Origin: Stachybotrys elegans
Taxonomy: Eukaryota; Ascomycota; Sordariomycetes; Hypocreales; Stachybotryaceae
Assembly (NCBI GenBank): GCA_020746835.1
Contig: JAGPNK010000016.1
Span: forward strand, 558,001 to 622,000
DNA length: 64,000 bases
Direction: 5' to 3'
The translations under genes were made by a program, and so were the position numbers. Positions 53,967 to 64,000 of this stretch are shown here, in pieces. Numbering within the stretch: position 1 is the stretch's first letter; each line of letters begins with the position of its first letter. The notes beneath the pieces are model-generated. The model saw nothing but the letters and a program-made list of their open reading frames with translations, searched no databases and had not been told where the DNA came from.

Positions 53967-56853
53967 ATGCGGTGTCGAGTCTGTCGCGCGAGAAAGGTAT
54001 GTCCAGAATGCCCTGCTTGAGAGCCACTCTTTCATGGCCACGATCAACGACGGGTGTACTCCCTCGTCGTCCATTCCACGACAAATTCTGCCCCACGTCC
54101 CAGCAGCTCCTCCACATTAAACTGCTATATCCGTGCCCTACTATTTTACGAGCACCCTCGCGTGGTGATAGGCTGCTCGCTGACCTTGTCGCGGCTGATT
54201 AGGTCAAATGCGACGGCCGTCCTAACGGCTGCCGGAACTGCGAGCGTCTCCAGCTTGAATGTGTTGCCGACGACGGCACCACCACCGGCCACCGGCCCTC
54301 GCCCGTGTCATTGAGGAAGATTCGCACTTATAGGTCCTGTACCACCTGCCGCCTGTCAAAGACTAAGTGCGACGGCGACCGCCCGAGATGTTCTCGCTGC
54401 GCCACCAAGAACATCGAATGCGTCTACGACGGCGGCCCGGCGCCGAGATGGGCGCGGAACTTGGACGAGGAGGCTCAGGCCAAGGGCGCCGACGAGGATC
54501 GCAGCGATTCTTTGGAACGCACCTCGGCGTCGCTGGACGAACAACCAGAAAGTGCCTCAATGACGCCCCAAGACGATGAGGTTGCCGGCACAATGCTTCC
54601 CTCGAAGCCGGAGCCCGTCCCCGAACAGCCCCAACCGCAACTGTCTCAGTCTAGTCCCGTCGATCCGTTTCTGTCAGGCGCATTATCATGGTCCGTCATC
54701 ACCTCCCACTGTAACCGGGCTTCCCAATTGACATGCACAGGCTCTTGGCCGCAGAACTGCCTCCAGCTCGCAACCTTCGTCGGCTAGTTGACCAATACTT
54801 TATCAACGTGCATCCCGTTCGGTGCTTTGCATTTGTGCATAAGCCATCCTTCATGCGGCAGATGGACAAGGGCTTCACCACCGACGACGAGAACATGCTG
54901 CTGCATGTCATATGTGCCCACGGGGCCAAGTGAGTGCACCTCCCCCCTCGTGTTATGCTCAATGTTAACCCCATTGGTCTTGCAGGTTCTACGCTCTCAG
55001 CCTAAACCAATTTGACCAAACCCCGAGTACTGCCTTTCTGCGCGCCGTTGGCAATCAGTGGGCACAGAAAGCCGAGAACCTCCTTCTCAATGGCTTTGGC
55101 CAAATATCCCTGCAGAGGCTAATGGTATGGAGGCATCATCCGCACAACGTAGCCATGCTGACATCAGACAGACGGCGGTGCTGCTTCATGACTTCCACTT
55201 TCGCATGGGAGAATTCAACCAAGCCCTCATGCTGAGCGGCTTCACTGTCCGGATGGCTCATGCCCTCAAGATCAACACGGAATACTCGCCGGACCTCATG
55301 TGCACCGACTCTCCAGAGGCAGGACCGTCGATCGTGGCCAGGGAGAGTCGGCGACGAGTAATGTGGGCCTGCTATGTCCTAGACGCCTGGTCGAGCAACG
55401 GCAACGACCAGTTGACCCTTCTCCGGGAGCACGATATCAAGATCCAGCTGCCCTGCAACGAGAGAAACTTTGGGTTGCGCATAGCATCCGTAACCGAGAC
55501 ATTGGGTGTCGGTCATGTGTTGCAATTTCTCTCGCCTGCCATTGTTCCTCGGAGGCCAGCAGCCAACATGGGTATCATGGCGTACTACATCCGGATCGTA
55601 TCGTTGTGGAAGAAGATTGTCAGGTGGGTTACTCTTGTTCACCATTCCGGGCTTCGCTGATGTCAGTAGATATGTCAACCGTCCGGAGACGTCTCAACCC
55701 CCTTGGGTACCGGAATCCGACTTTGCCGCGCTGGATTCTGATCTCCGACTATGGCGCCGAGAGCTCCCAGACTTTGTCGAGTATTCAGCTGACACCATCT
55801 ACGCTCGTCTTGACTCGAACCAGCTCGGAGCCTTGGTAATCATTCATTGCACCTATCATCACAATTACCTAGAGCTATACAAGATATCCATGCCAGACCT
55901 GTTCAAACTTAGGAAGCCGTTCATATTTCCGTCCGAGTACATGGAATTCCTGCTATCCATGCAAGCAGAATGTTACCACCACGCGCATAAGATTGCTTCC
56001 ATCCTCGCCGAGGCCTCTCAGCATGGATCGCGGCTGCTATCCGATGGCCTGCTACCGTTCTTCGCGTACGATAGTAGCAGAGTCATCCTATACTACATCG
56101 CTCGCATACTCGATCCCAACAGCTCGGGCGCGCAGAAAAAGATTGAGGATTCAATTGCAGCGGTGGAGAGCAATAATGATCTTTTACGGGAGATTGCCCC
56201 CCTTTTACCTATCGCGGAGTCTTTGGTAGGTTATGAGGCGTTCGGTTAATGGGTCTGGCTAACGTTTTTAAGTCCACTGCCATAGAAAGATGGCTGGTGA
56301 AGATCCGCCGGAGTCTGGGGCGCACAGAGCCTCCAAGTCGAACAGAGACAAGCGACGAATCACTACCAGAGGTTGATATGTGAGTATAGCATCTGCCGAG
56401 CAAGAGATGCCTCTGTTAACAAATCGTAGTAGCATACCGCCCATAAGTCCGAATCAAGGCTTAGTAGCAAGTGGGCTGGCCAACCCAGCGCTGATGCGGC
56501 CTGATCAGATGGGCAGCGACGGGCGAGATCTCCGTTCAGGGAGCGGTGTCGTGAACAGCACCAACTGGAGCACGACGAATCCCAATGCGAATAGCACCTG
56601 GGATCACACCAACGCAGCGCATCAACTCATTGGCATGAGTCTGGAAGGACCGGTACAGTCTGGCCTGCAGCATGAGCGGCCAGTGTCGTCACATCCACAG
56701 CCCAGGCCCGCTTTGATGCAGCCCATGTGCGATGCGATAGACCTACAGGACCTACAGAACAACATGTCATGGGATATCTATGGGATAATGGAGATTGGCG
56801 AGACGCTATCAAGCATAGAGACTGACGGCGCAGCCTGGAACGGAAGCTTATGA
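53967..56853 (+). CDS. Transcription factor with two tandem Zn2Cys6 clusters (794 aa, 8 exons)
   Basis: Exons 53967-53996, 54203-54690, 54741-54929, 54986-55124, 55172-55623, 55670-56225, 56273-56379 and 56430-56853; total 795 codons. Cluster 1: C3-x2-C6-x6-C13-x6-C20-x2-C23-x6-C30 (MRCRVCRARK | VKCDGRPNGC...). It is split by the 206-nt intron 1 between K10 and V11. Cluster 2: C56-x2-C59-x6-C66-x6-C73-x2-C76-x6-C83 (SCTTCRLSKTKCDGDRPRC). Both have perfect spacing. A disordered acidic linker precedes a fungal_trans-like helical domain (about 175-470: LRRLVDQYFINVHPVRCFAFVHKPSF, RESRRRVMWACYVLDAW). The tail is Ser/Asn/Gln-rich. It is a nuclear DNA-binding regulator; targets unknown. The ATG is the first after an in-frame TGA. 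Intron 1, the longest, is the least certain junction, but without it cluster 1 has no first half. Confidence 0.87.
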
Positions 56854-58322
56854 GAGAAGGGAAAGGGGGAACGGCACGATTAGGAGGAACATGCTTTTAG
56901 ATTACGATGCTAATGAACTGATACCCGCTTTCAATACACGACGCGCCTCGGTTAATAGTTGGGTTACAGGTGAAGCTTTGGGTCATGATGGATGTCTCCC
57001 TAAGATGAGCAGCAGACTGAAGTTCTCCCCAGACACACCAAACACATACGCGGACACAAACCTATAAGACACCTTTTCTCCATTCAACCGATCAAAATTG
57101 CTCCAAGCCTCACCACGCAAAATATACCTATCCAAATGCTGACTTAGGCAAGGTATTGCTTTACCCCAGTTCATGAATTTGTTATGCCTCATCAGTGGCC
57201 TCCGAGGAGATGGGTAGGAAGTTCTTAGGTCACTGGACAGTGGAATGTTATCATCAACCACGAGGCATGCTCTTTAAATTACAGCTTTGATGAAGTCGTT
57301 GCCCTCACATAATGGCGCATGTATGATCAAGTATGAGCTGCCGAGCGAATCCTGGAATGACAGCTGTCCAAAGACCCGTTTAGCTACCAATCCGAGACGT
57401 GTTGGCACAACAGCTTGGAAGTTCCTCGATGAATGGCGGAGAAGACGTCAGAATGCGCTACATAAACAACGACGAGCAAGGTTCACGAAGCAAACGAGTG
57501 GAGGAAAAGGCTCGAGATGGGCGAAAAGCAAAGAAAACATGACTAGGATACGGGATGCAACACATGATGCGCAGCCAATAGCAAGGGCATGGCCGGAGCG
57601 GTTTCAGACATACAAGGAATGGAGGAATAGGCGGAAGAGGATAGCAGCCGGCGGGGTTGTTTGAGAGGCTCTCAGTGGTTGCTGATGGTCCCTGGTGGCT
57701 GCTGGCTCGCCCCCATTGGCTGGCCTTTAGAGGGATGGGTCCTGTGACGAGAATCCATGCGCGCGATAAGTGCTTGTGCAGCTTATCAAAAGCGACTATG
57801 CAAGGTAGGCGCTGCACATCAGCCTGGAGGCGTGCCCCATCAGCGAGTTGCCCATGACAACCGGCCAAAACAGTGGAGTTGGGCGTCTTTCGCGCATCTG
57901 CCGCCCGTGAAAACCAACCCGGAACCCGCCATCATCCCCGACCGTACTCACCCAGAGATCGCAAGAGAGACACCATCTCGCACTCGCACTCGCAGTCACC
58001 CGCCCGCCTCTCAGTGAAGTCTTCCGGTGGATGGCATTGCTCACGACACGACGGCCCTCGCACCTCGTCTCCGGCCCAGCGCATTGCACGACATAACATG
58101 CCTCCAACGACAATCACCATCCCGTCTTGCTCCTCTCTATAAACACATACGCAACGCACGCAGTTGGGACGAAGAAATTCAGCATCGGCTCCCCTCGCTT
58201 GCCTTCCCTGGATCCAAAGGGTCGCGGCGCATCGAGTACGGACCCAAGTAAACACGCAGACTTGACATAGTCACAAATACAAACACCACCCTCCGCCACC
58301 GACAGCCACCACAACTACCACG
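56854..58322. other. Intergenic before ASE1
   Basis: About 1.5 kb. A 125-codon open frame at 57287-57664 is Arg/Lys-rich and resembles nothing known. The right end (58200-58322) looks like a C-rich leader. No RNA gene seen. Confidence 0.5.
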
Positions 58323-60671
58323 ATGGATACTAGTCACCTGGCCCAGCAGGTCAATAACAGCATTGGCCTGCTGCATGGCCTCTTCGATGAGATTGGTGTT
58401 CCCACCCACGAGCGTGAAGCTCGAGAGTCAGAGGTTCGTCATTCCTTGTGATCATGCCACATAGCCCATACTCCGCCGTGAATGTTGGCTGACAATTTTG
58501 CACTTAGCTCTTTGCTGCCTTGTCAGAAGCCTTGAACAGCCAGGTGCGGCTCGTCACGTCGGAGAAGAAGGAGATGGTGGACGAAGCCAAGAAGATCATC
58601 ACTTCCATCAGGCAGATGGAGGTGTCGCTTGACAGCTCCAACCACTCTCGGTCAGACGATGACTTGAAGATCACATATCCTCTCATTTCCTGCCTGCAGA
58701 TGCTCAAGGAGAAGCACACTCAGATCCGCCGGCTACACAAGGAGCGCTTCGAGCAAGTTAAGAGTAAGTCGTTGTGTTCGTGGATGGCAGTGCAGGACTA
58801 ACACATTCTATAGAACTTGTTCAGGCTCTCGAGTCCTACTCATCACATCTTGAACCTACCTTTGTTCAGATTGCCCTCCCCCCACGGGCCCCAACCAGTC
58901 CATCCCTCCCACGTTTGACCTGTCTCCTACCTACGTCGATAAGCTCGACGTTGAGTTCACGCGGGTCTATGAGGAGTATACCCGTCGCATAGCCACTGTC
59001 CAGACCCTTGGTGACAACATCATCCAACTCTGGGCTGAGCTCGGAATACCCCAGGCGCAGCAAGAAGGTGCCATTGTCAAGTACTACCGCGAAGCCCCCG
59101 AGCAGCTGGGTCTCCACGAAGAAGACATCAACCGTCTCCGATCCAAGCGTGACCGCCTGTCCGAGGAGAAGAAGAACCGAGAGAAGCGGCTACGGGACCT
59201 GAGGTCTGCGGTGGAAGCTCTCTGGGTCAAGCTGGGCGTCGACGAGAGCGAGACCAAGGTGTTCCTCAACCAGAACCGTGGCTGTGGTGTTCGACAGATC
59301 AACGGGTTTCAGGATGAGCTGTCACGTCTGACGGAGCTGAAGCACCAGAACCTACACCTGTTTGTAGAGGATGCGCGCGTGAAGCTGCAGGAACTATGGG
59401 ACTCGCTGTACTTTTCCGAGGACGAGATGCTCGAGTTCACGCCTGCCTTCTCCGATGTGTACAGTGACGCTCTGCTTGAGGCTCACGAGCGTGAGGTGGC
59501 CAGACTTGAGACACTCCGAGAGCAGCGCGCGCCGACCCTGGCCCTCATTGATAGGTACAAGACCTTGATCAAGGACCGCGACGACCTTGCCGCCTCGAGC
59601 CAGGATGCATCTCGACTGATGATGCGTGGTCAGAAGGGAGAGAAGCGAGACCCAGGAAAGCTGCTTCGCGAGGAGAAGATGCGCAAGCGCATCGCCAAAG
59701 AGCTGCCAAAGGTGGCAGCCGAGGTGCGCAAGATTCTCGAGAAGTGGGAGGACGAGTATGGTATGCCGTTCCTGGTTTTTGGTGAACGGTACCTGGACGA
59801 GCTGGATGCCGGAGAGTCCAAGACGTCTGCACCTCCGGCTCGATCCAAGACGCCGGGCATGCCATCCGCTTCGGCTGCCAGGCCGGCACCCAAGTCAGCG
59901 CCGAGCAAGGCAACGGCCAAATCCGTCCCTCCACGATCCATGACCAAGACGCCGACGGCAAGCGGACCGACAGCGAAGAAGCAGCCCCCATCCAACGTCA
60001 AGACGAGCCCCTCGAGAATCCCCGCTCGTGTGCCTCTATCCAACATGAAGCATGGTAGCAACTCTCCAGAGAGGCCACGGCCGGAGTCGCGAGGCGACAC
60101 ACTGCGAAATGGCGCACCTATAAGGGCACCGCCGCCCAAGATGCGAGAGCTGCTGCCGGTGCCAGAGCTGGAAACGCCCATGAACCCATACAAGTCGATA
60201 GGATTGGGCTCGAGCCATGTTCGCCACGTGGAGTCGGATGATGTGTACGATGATCGATCAAGCTCAAACCAGTCGAGGCACGAGCAGCACAGCTACTACG
60301 ATGATCCTTACGATGACCGGTACGGGACGATAAGAGCATCGCACCAGTCCTATCGCCAGCCTCCCCCTCCTCCCCGGCAGATATCAGGACAGTCTCAGAC
60401 ATCCACCAACATCTCTGGGTCAGAAAACTGGGAGACGTATGACGACAACAGCGAGCCTGAGCCCGATGCCACGGATGTGTACTACGCCAAGCTGCGAGCA
60501 GCACGCGGCAAGCGACTGGAGCCGGAGGGTCACCGCCCCATGAGCAGCCACGGCAGCAAGCGACCTCGGGGCATTGCACCAACGGCGTCGTACGCCGGGC
60601 CGGTCATGATTGACGAGGACGGGCGACGGATCATCTCGGGGAGCGAGTGGACGGACGAAGACGCATACTAA
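58323..60671 (+). CDS. ASE1: Ase1/PRC1/MAP65 microtubule-bundling protein, with an apparent frameshift
   Basis: Exons 58323-58433, 58508-58763 and 58814-60671; introns 74 and 50 nt. The N-terminal coiled-coil rod starts LLHGLFDEIGVP and continues LESYSSHLEPTFVQI. The MAP65 spectrin-like microtubule-binding domain includes LGVDESETKVFL and YFSEDEMLEF. A basic, Ser/Pro-rich tail has several SPxR/TP sites. Ase1 crosslinks antiparallel microtubules at the spindle midzone and is regulated by Cdk and kinesin partners in other fungi. Exon 3 starts in one frame (up to ALPP) and continues in the -1 frame (PTGPNQSIPPTFDLSP) at a C6 run, 58878-58883. One more C would give an uninterrupted 741-aa protein. 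As written, translation stops at about 58992. Confidence 0.85.
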
Positions 60672-62247
60672 TACTTGCTTTTTGCGTCCTTCCGCACGAC
60701 GCTGACGAAAAACACGCTCGCCTGCTGCAGCACCAGCAACGAACGGCCTCCATCCCAGATGGAGGATGCAGGGCGTCTGCTACGACCTGGACGTCTGTAA
60801 CCTGATTCCCACGACTAAGAATGCGGCGCATGAACAAGGTCGTCATAGAAATCTCCCCCCTTTGTAATGAGCCAGCCTCTTTTCTTCTTCTTCTTGCCTA
60901 TGGTTATACCCCCTGCCCTCATTCACACACACTGTACATATTAGGGAGGGCGTTTGAGGCTCTCACTCCAACTGTTTCCTTGTTGGCATTTCCTTTCTCC
61001 TCTTTTCTCTCTCTCTCTTTTTTATCCTTTTTTTCTTGCATTTTCTCTCTCCCTCCTCTCTCTACATTCCGTGTCTGGATCAACACTGCTGAATGGCTGT
61101 CTCTCTTGCTTTTCTCTTTCTCTTTTTGTTTCTCTGGTGGAATTTTGGTATGTCGGATGGGAAGAAAGGAGGGAACGGGCATGGGAAGGGGTGAGGAAGA
61201 GACAGCGGCGTACTCGAGAATAAGTCGACGGCGTTTATCGGCTGTGATACATATGCATGCTAGAGCTTGATGTAATCTTGTCAACAAGCCTCAACACTGA
61301 GTTTTTGAACCTTCATCTGGAATCATTATGCGGAGTTTAAAGTGAGATGGGCGAGTTAAATCCACGCATGTTAGTCTCAGCCCGACGACAGAGACACAGC
61401 ATGGCAAGGCAGCATGGCATCCATTCTTAGTTGAGTGGTAGTGGCCGTTAGAGAAGAAGGATCGTCGGGGTCTAGATTGCGTCAAAGAAGGGATGGACGG
61501 CGACACGGAAAAGACACCTACCTGTACATACATATGTAGGTACATAGGTACGTTCTTCGAGTGGGTGCCTGAGCACTTCTCAGCCCCAGCCTTACTTTGG
61601 TCTCGCAGTTAGCGGGCGCTAATGGAATGCGACAGGCTTCCATTTGAGTTTCTGGCTAGCACCTGTGCTAAATTCATTGTGCCTGGGCAACGAGAAGAAT
61701 CGAGGTTTAATTGGCTTCGTTTGCAGGAGTGAATGCGTGGGACTGAATACGAAATGATGCTGCGTTGCGTAATCGAACATGCCCCGACAGGGTGCAATAA
61801 ATATAGCGCCCTCAGCAGCAAGGCGCGGGATGTTCCAGTGGAGTTGTAGCCCCCTTCCCCTGCAGGGGACCCGTTCCCACCCATTCGCATAACGGCTGTG
61901 GGCCCTGCGGCTGTGTCTGACGTGCTGCCTCCAATGGCAGAGGGGCCCTTGGCAGGTTCAGGTGCGTTAGATGCCGCCTGTCCGTTGAGGTCCCTAGAGG
62001 CGTGGTCACGAAACAGCCCGCCTCATATTCCCTACTTCCGTTTCTATCCCTCCAGCCAACAACCAACGCTCATTCACTCCTTTGTTCCTCCCCGTATTGA
62101 ACACGGTTTTTTCTTGGACGAATCCTCGAGCACCTCGCCCTCCCTCTTTCATCCCGACCATCGCACCCCGCCCGTCCCGTCCTGTCCTATATCCCTCGCC
62201 TGGAAACCAAATGCCCTGATGTCGGCTCAGTCGGCGAGCCCCCGGAC
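60672..62247. other. Intergenic before the IRS4-like gene
   Basis: About 1.6 kb. C/T-rich tract at 60980-61075; nothing coding recognised. The last 40 nt carry two overlapping short upstream ORFs. Confidence 0.5.
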
Positions 62248-62251
62248 ATGA
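62211..62251 (+). promoter_or_regulatory. Two overlapping uORFs leading into the IRS4-like start codon
   Basis: ATG CCC TGA (62211-62219) overlaps the next ATG by one base (TGATG). That second uORF (62219-62251, 10 codons) ends in a TGA that overlaps the main ATG at 62248 (ATGA). Confidence 0.6.
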
Positions 62252-64000
62252 CAGGCGCCAGCAATGCCACGGGGCCTCAGGATGCCGCTGCAGCAGCCAC
62301 CGCCCTGCGAGGCGCCTCGCTGGCCTTTAGCAAGAAGAAGCCAGCTCCCCCGCCGCCCGCCAAGGACAATGGTGCCCTCACGGCTGCCACGACCGTCGGA
62401 CGACCGCGCAGCCCTCCTCCATCCTCCGCCAGCGCCGGTGCCGGTGCCTTCGACCATGATGCCGCCGCGCGTCACCAGCAGCTCCTCCCCCTGGGGACCT
62501 CTGGTCTCCGAGACCACCCCCGAATCGACCCCAAGAGCCCGAGCTTGATTGCCGCGACGCTGGCGGCGAGCCGTAGCGCCAGCCCGACGCCGAAGCCGCG
62601 GACGCCCTTGAGGAAGGACAGCCTCAGCGGGACGACGACGCCAGCTCTCCTGGGCGAGGCCGTGGATTCTGGATCCATACCGCCCACCGGCTCGCTCATC
62701 TCCATGTTCGAGCAGGCCAAGGGCAACCCAGGAAAGAAGGCCTCGCCGGCCCCGTCGGTCGTCAGTAGCTTGGACGAGCGAGCTGCAGGCAGGCACGAGG
62801 GTGCTGCTGCTCACAAGGCGAGATTGGAGATGCAGAGGACACACACGGGCGGGAAGGCGCACGACAAGACACCTACTACGCCCGTGTCTGTGGCCGCGGT
62901 GCCGGACCTCAAACCCAAACCTCAGCATGCCAAGAAACCTAGCCTCTCCAAACCTGTCGTCAAGGCGGAGGAGAGCTCTCCTGCTCCTGCGCCCAAGCCG
63001 AAAGCACAAGCTGCGGTGCTGTCCAAGTCTCCTAGCAGGGTGGAAGAAAGGCCATCCCCGAAGCCGAAACCGTTCCTTGAGCCTACAAAGAATACCACTC
63101 CCACTGCCAATGATACCGTAGATCATGGCAATAGGACCAGAGAACCGCCGTCCACACCTATAAAACCAGCAGCCAACGGCAGCGCTCCTCCTGCCAAACC
63201 CTCGGCGGGCCTCAAATCGCCGCCCCTCGACTCAGAAACGAAGCCCAAACCTAGGCCAAAGCTCAAGCCCATCTCCCCTCCGCCCGTGGCCACAACGCAA
63301 CTTACACCGGCCATGGCATCGCCGACTCGGTATGGCACACCAAGGAAGCCTGCCACGCCGTCCAAGCCCATCTCACAGTCTAAGCCGGAACTTGCGTCGC
63401 CCAGAGCTGACAGAACTCCGAAACACAACCCAACAACGGACCCCGTCAAGCCCAGCCCACGCATCGCTGGCATGGAGAAACTGCAATCACCTATGAGGTT
63501 GACACCCGCGTCACCGGTGCTGTCAGCTGCGCCCAAACGTCCCCCCACGCCGCCGATGCCTCGTGGAAGCCAGAGGAAAATGCCGGCACCTGAGTCGTCA
63601 GGCCGGCGGCAGTCTGTTGATAGCGTCTCATCGGACGATACTTTCGTCTCAGCCTCATCTGTGCAGTCGCCGGAACGGCTGCCGACACCCCCTCCGCCAA
63701 GACGGAAGTACCCTGCTACTGCCAGCGAGCCGTCTTCGCCTACACGGGGAATGTCGCGCCCCGCTCGGCCAAGCAACTCGTCGACGGCAAACCTTCCAGT
63801 CGACTCGCTTGCCAGTGCCATTGTCGCCAGCTCTCTGGCCTCTGCTCGCCTGACACCTCATAGTACGGGGGGTACACTGGCTGCACCGCCATTGCCTTCG
63901 CGCCAGAAGTCGCCACGGCTGCGCCCGACGCTTCGTCGTCCGGTCAGCACCTCGGATGACGAGTCGGACCGGCACACGGATCGACACAAGAAGGGCGCGC
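62248..64000 (+). CDS. IRS4-like protein (EH-domain family), cut by the right edge
   Basis: An uninterrupted frame of 584 codons runs from the ATG at 62248 past the window end, so only the N-terminal part is visible. It is disordered and rich in Pro, Ser, Lys and Ala. It contains segments I associate with filamentous-fungal IRS4/TAX4 homologues: ALRGASLAF near the start, SPSLIAATLAASRSASP, LASAIVASSLASARLTPH and LRPTLRRPVSTSDDESD just before the edge. The EH domain expected at the C-terminus lies outside the window. In yeast, Irs4 and Tax4 regulate PI(4,5)P2 levels, autophagy and rDNA silencing. Identification rests on remembered family motifs. The start choice is affected by the upstream short ORFs. 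Confidence 0.7.
   Translation, partial: MTGASNATGPQDAAAAATALRGASLAFSKKKPAPPPPAKDNGALTAATTVGRPRSPPPSSASAGAGAFDHDAAARHQQLLPLGTSGLRDHPRIDPKSPSLIAATLAASRSASPTPKPRTPLRKDSLSGTTTPALLGEAVDSGSIPPTGSLISMFEQAKGNPGKKASPAPSVVSSLDERAAGRHEGAAAHKARLEMQRTHTGGKAHDKTPTTPVSVAAVPDLKPKPQHAKKPSLSKPVVKAEESSPAPAPKPKAQAAVLSKSPSRVEERPSPKPKPFLEPTKNTTPTANDTVDHGNRTREPPSTPIKPAANGSAPPAKPSAGLKSPPLDSETKPKPRPKLKPISPPPVATTQLTPAMASPTRYGTPRKPATPSKPISQSKPELASPRADRTPKHNPTTDPVKPSPRIAGMEKLQSPMRLTPASPVLSAAPKRPPTPPMPRGSQRKMPAPESSGRRQSVDSVSSDDTFVSASSVQSPERLPTPPPPRRKYPATASEPSSPTRGMSRPARPSNSSTANLPVDSLASAIVASSLASARLTPHSTGGTLAAPPLPSRQKSPRLRPTLRRPVSTSDDESDRHTDRHKKGA

Noticed and set aside
57287..57664. 125-codon basic open frame upstream of ASE1
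   Set aside because: No ATG at the frame start, no family resemblance and no splice context; kept only as a remark in the intergenic entry.
62227..63821. Minus-strand open frames of about 299 and 232 codons opposite the IRS4-like gene
   Set aside because: They mirror the open 584-codon plus-strand frame; composition follows from Pro/Ser-rich codons on the other strand.

Overview
The window is nuclear DNA of a filamentous ascomycete, most likely a sordariomycete of the Hypocreales type. The evidence is compact genes with many 46-75 nt introns (GT...CTAAC/CTGAC...AG), fungus-specific families (PTH11/rhodopsin-like membrane protein, Zn2Cys6 regulator, IRS4-type protein) and GC-rich coding DNA separated by pyrimidine/purine-rich spacers. 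Assignments rest on conserved motifs and on splice models whose summed exon lengths are multiples of three. No database search was run, so the taxon is an inference.

I model 20 protein genes: 19 complete and one (an IRS4-like gene) cut by the right edge. From left to right: a conserved small membrane protein (-), eIF4B (+), a Nudix hydrolase (+), a Golgi pH regulator homologue (-), a universal-stress-protein gene with a 1 kb first intron (-), then a 3.8 kb stretch without genes. Next come eIF3 subunit l (-) and the GTPase EFL1 (+) as a divergent pair, an FAD monooxygenase (-) tail-to-tail with EFL1, a rhodopsin/PTH11-like membrane protein (+), and DOT1 (+). ATG16 (-) and VPS16 (+) form another divergent pair. 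They are followed by a sugar transporter (+), an FHA-RING ubiquitin ligase of the Dma/CHFR type (+), mitochondrial processing peptidase alpha (+), a YML020W-like alpha/beta hydrolase (-), RRP5 (+), a regulator with two zinc clusters (+), the microtubule bundler ASE1 (+), and the IRS4-like gene (+).

Most genes are housekeeping: translation and ribosome biogenesis (eIF4B, eIF3l, EFL1, RRP5), vacuole and autophagy (ATG16, VPS16, possibly IRS4), cell division (ASE1, Dma-like ligase), chromatin (DOT1) and mitochondrial import (MPP alpha). The accessory genes (monooxygenase, rhodopsin-like protein, transporter, zinc-cluster regulator) are scattered and do not form a biosynthetic cluster. I see no transposon, rRNA, tRNA, CRISPR array or virus-like element, though tRNAs could not be scanned for systematically.

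The most notable observations are gene-architecture ones: a regulator with two perfect Zn2Cys6 clusters, the first split by an intron; a 6-nt microexon and a 4-nt coding first exon in eIF4B; an apparent one-base frameshift at a C6 run in ASE1; overlapping short upstream ORFs leading into the IRS4-like start; the 1,006-nt stress-gene intron with an internal in-frame ATG; and a 40-unit GAA repeat inside a monooxygenase intron. I found no convincing new multi-gene system.
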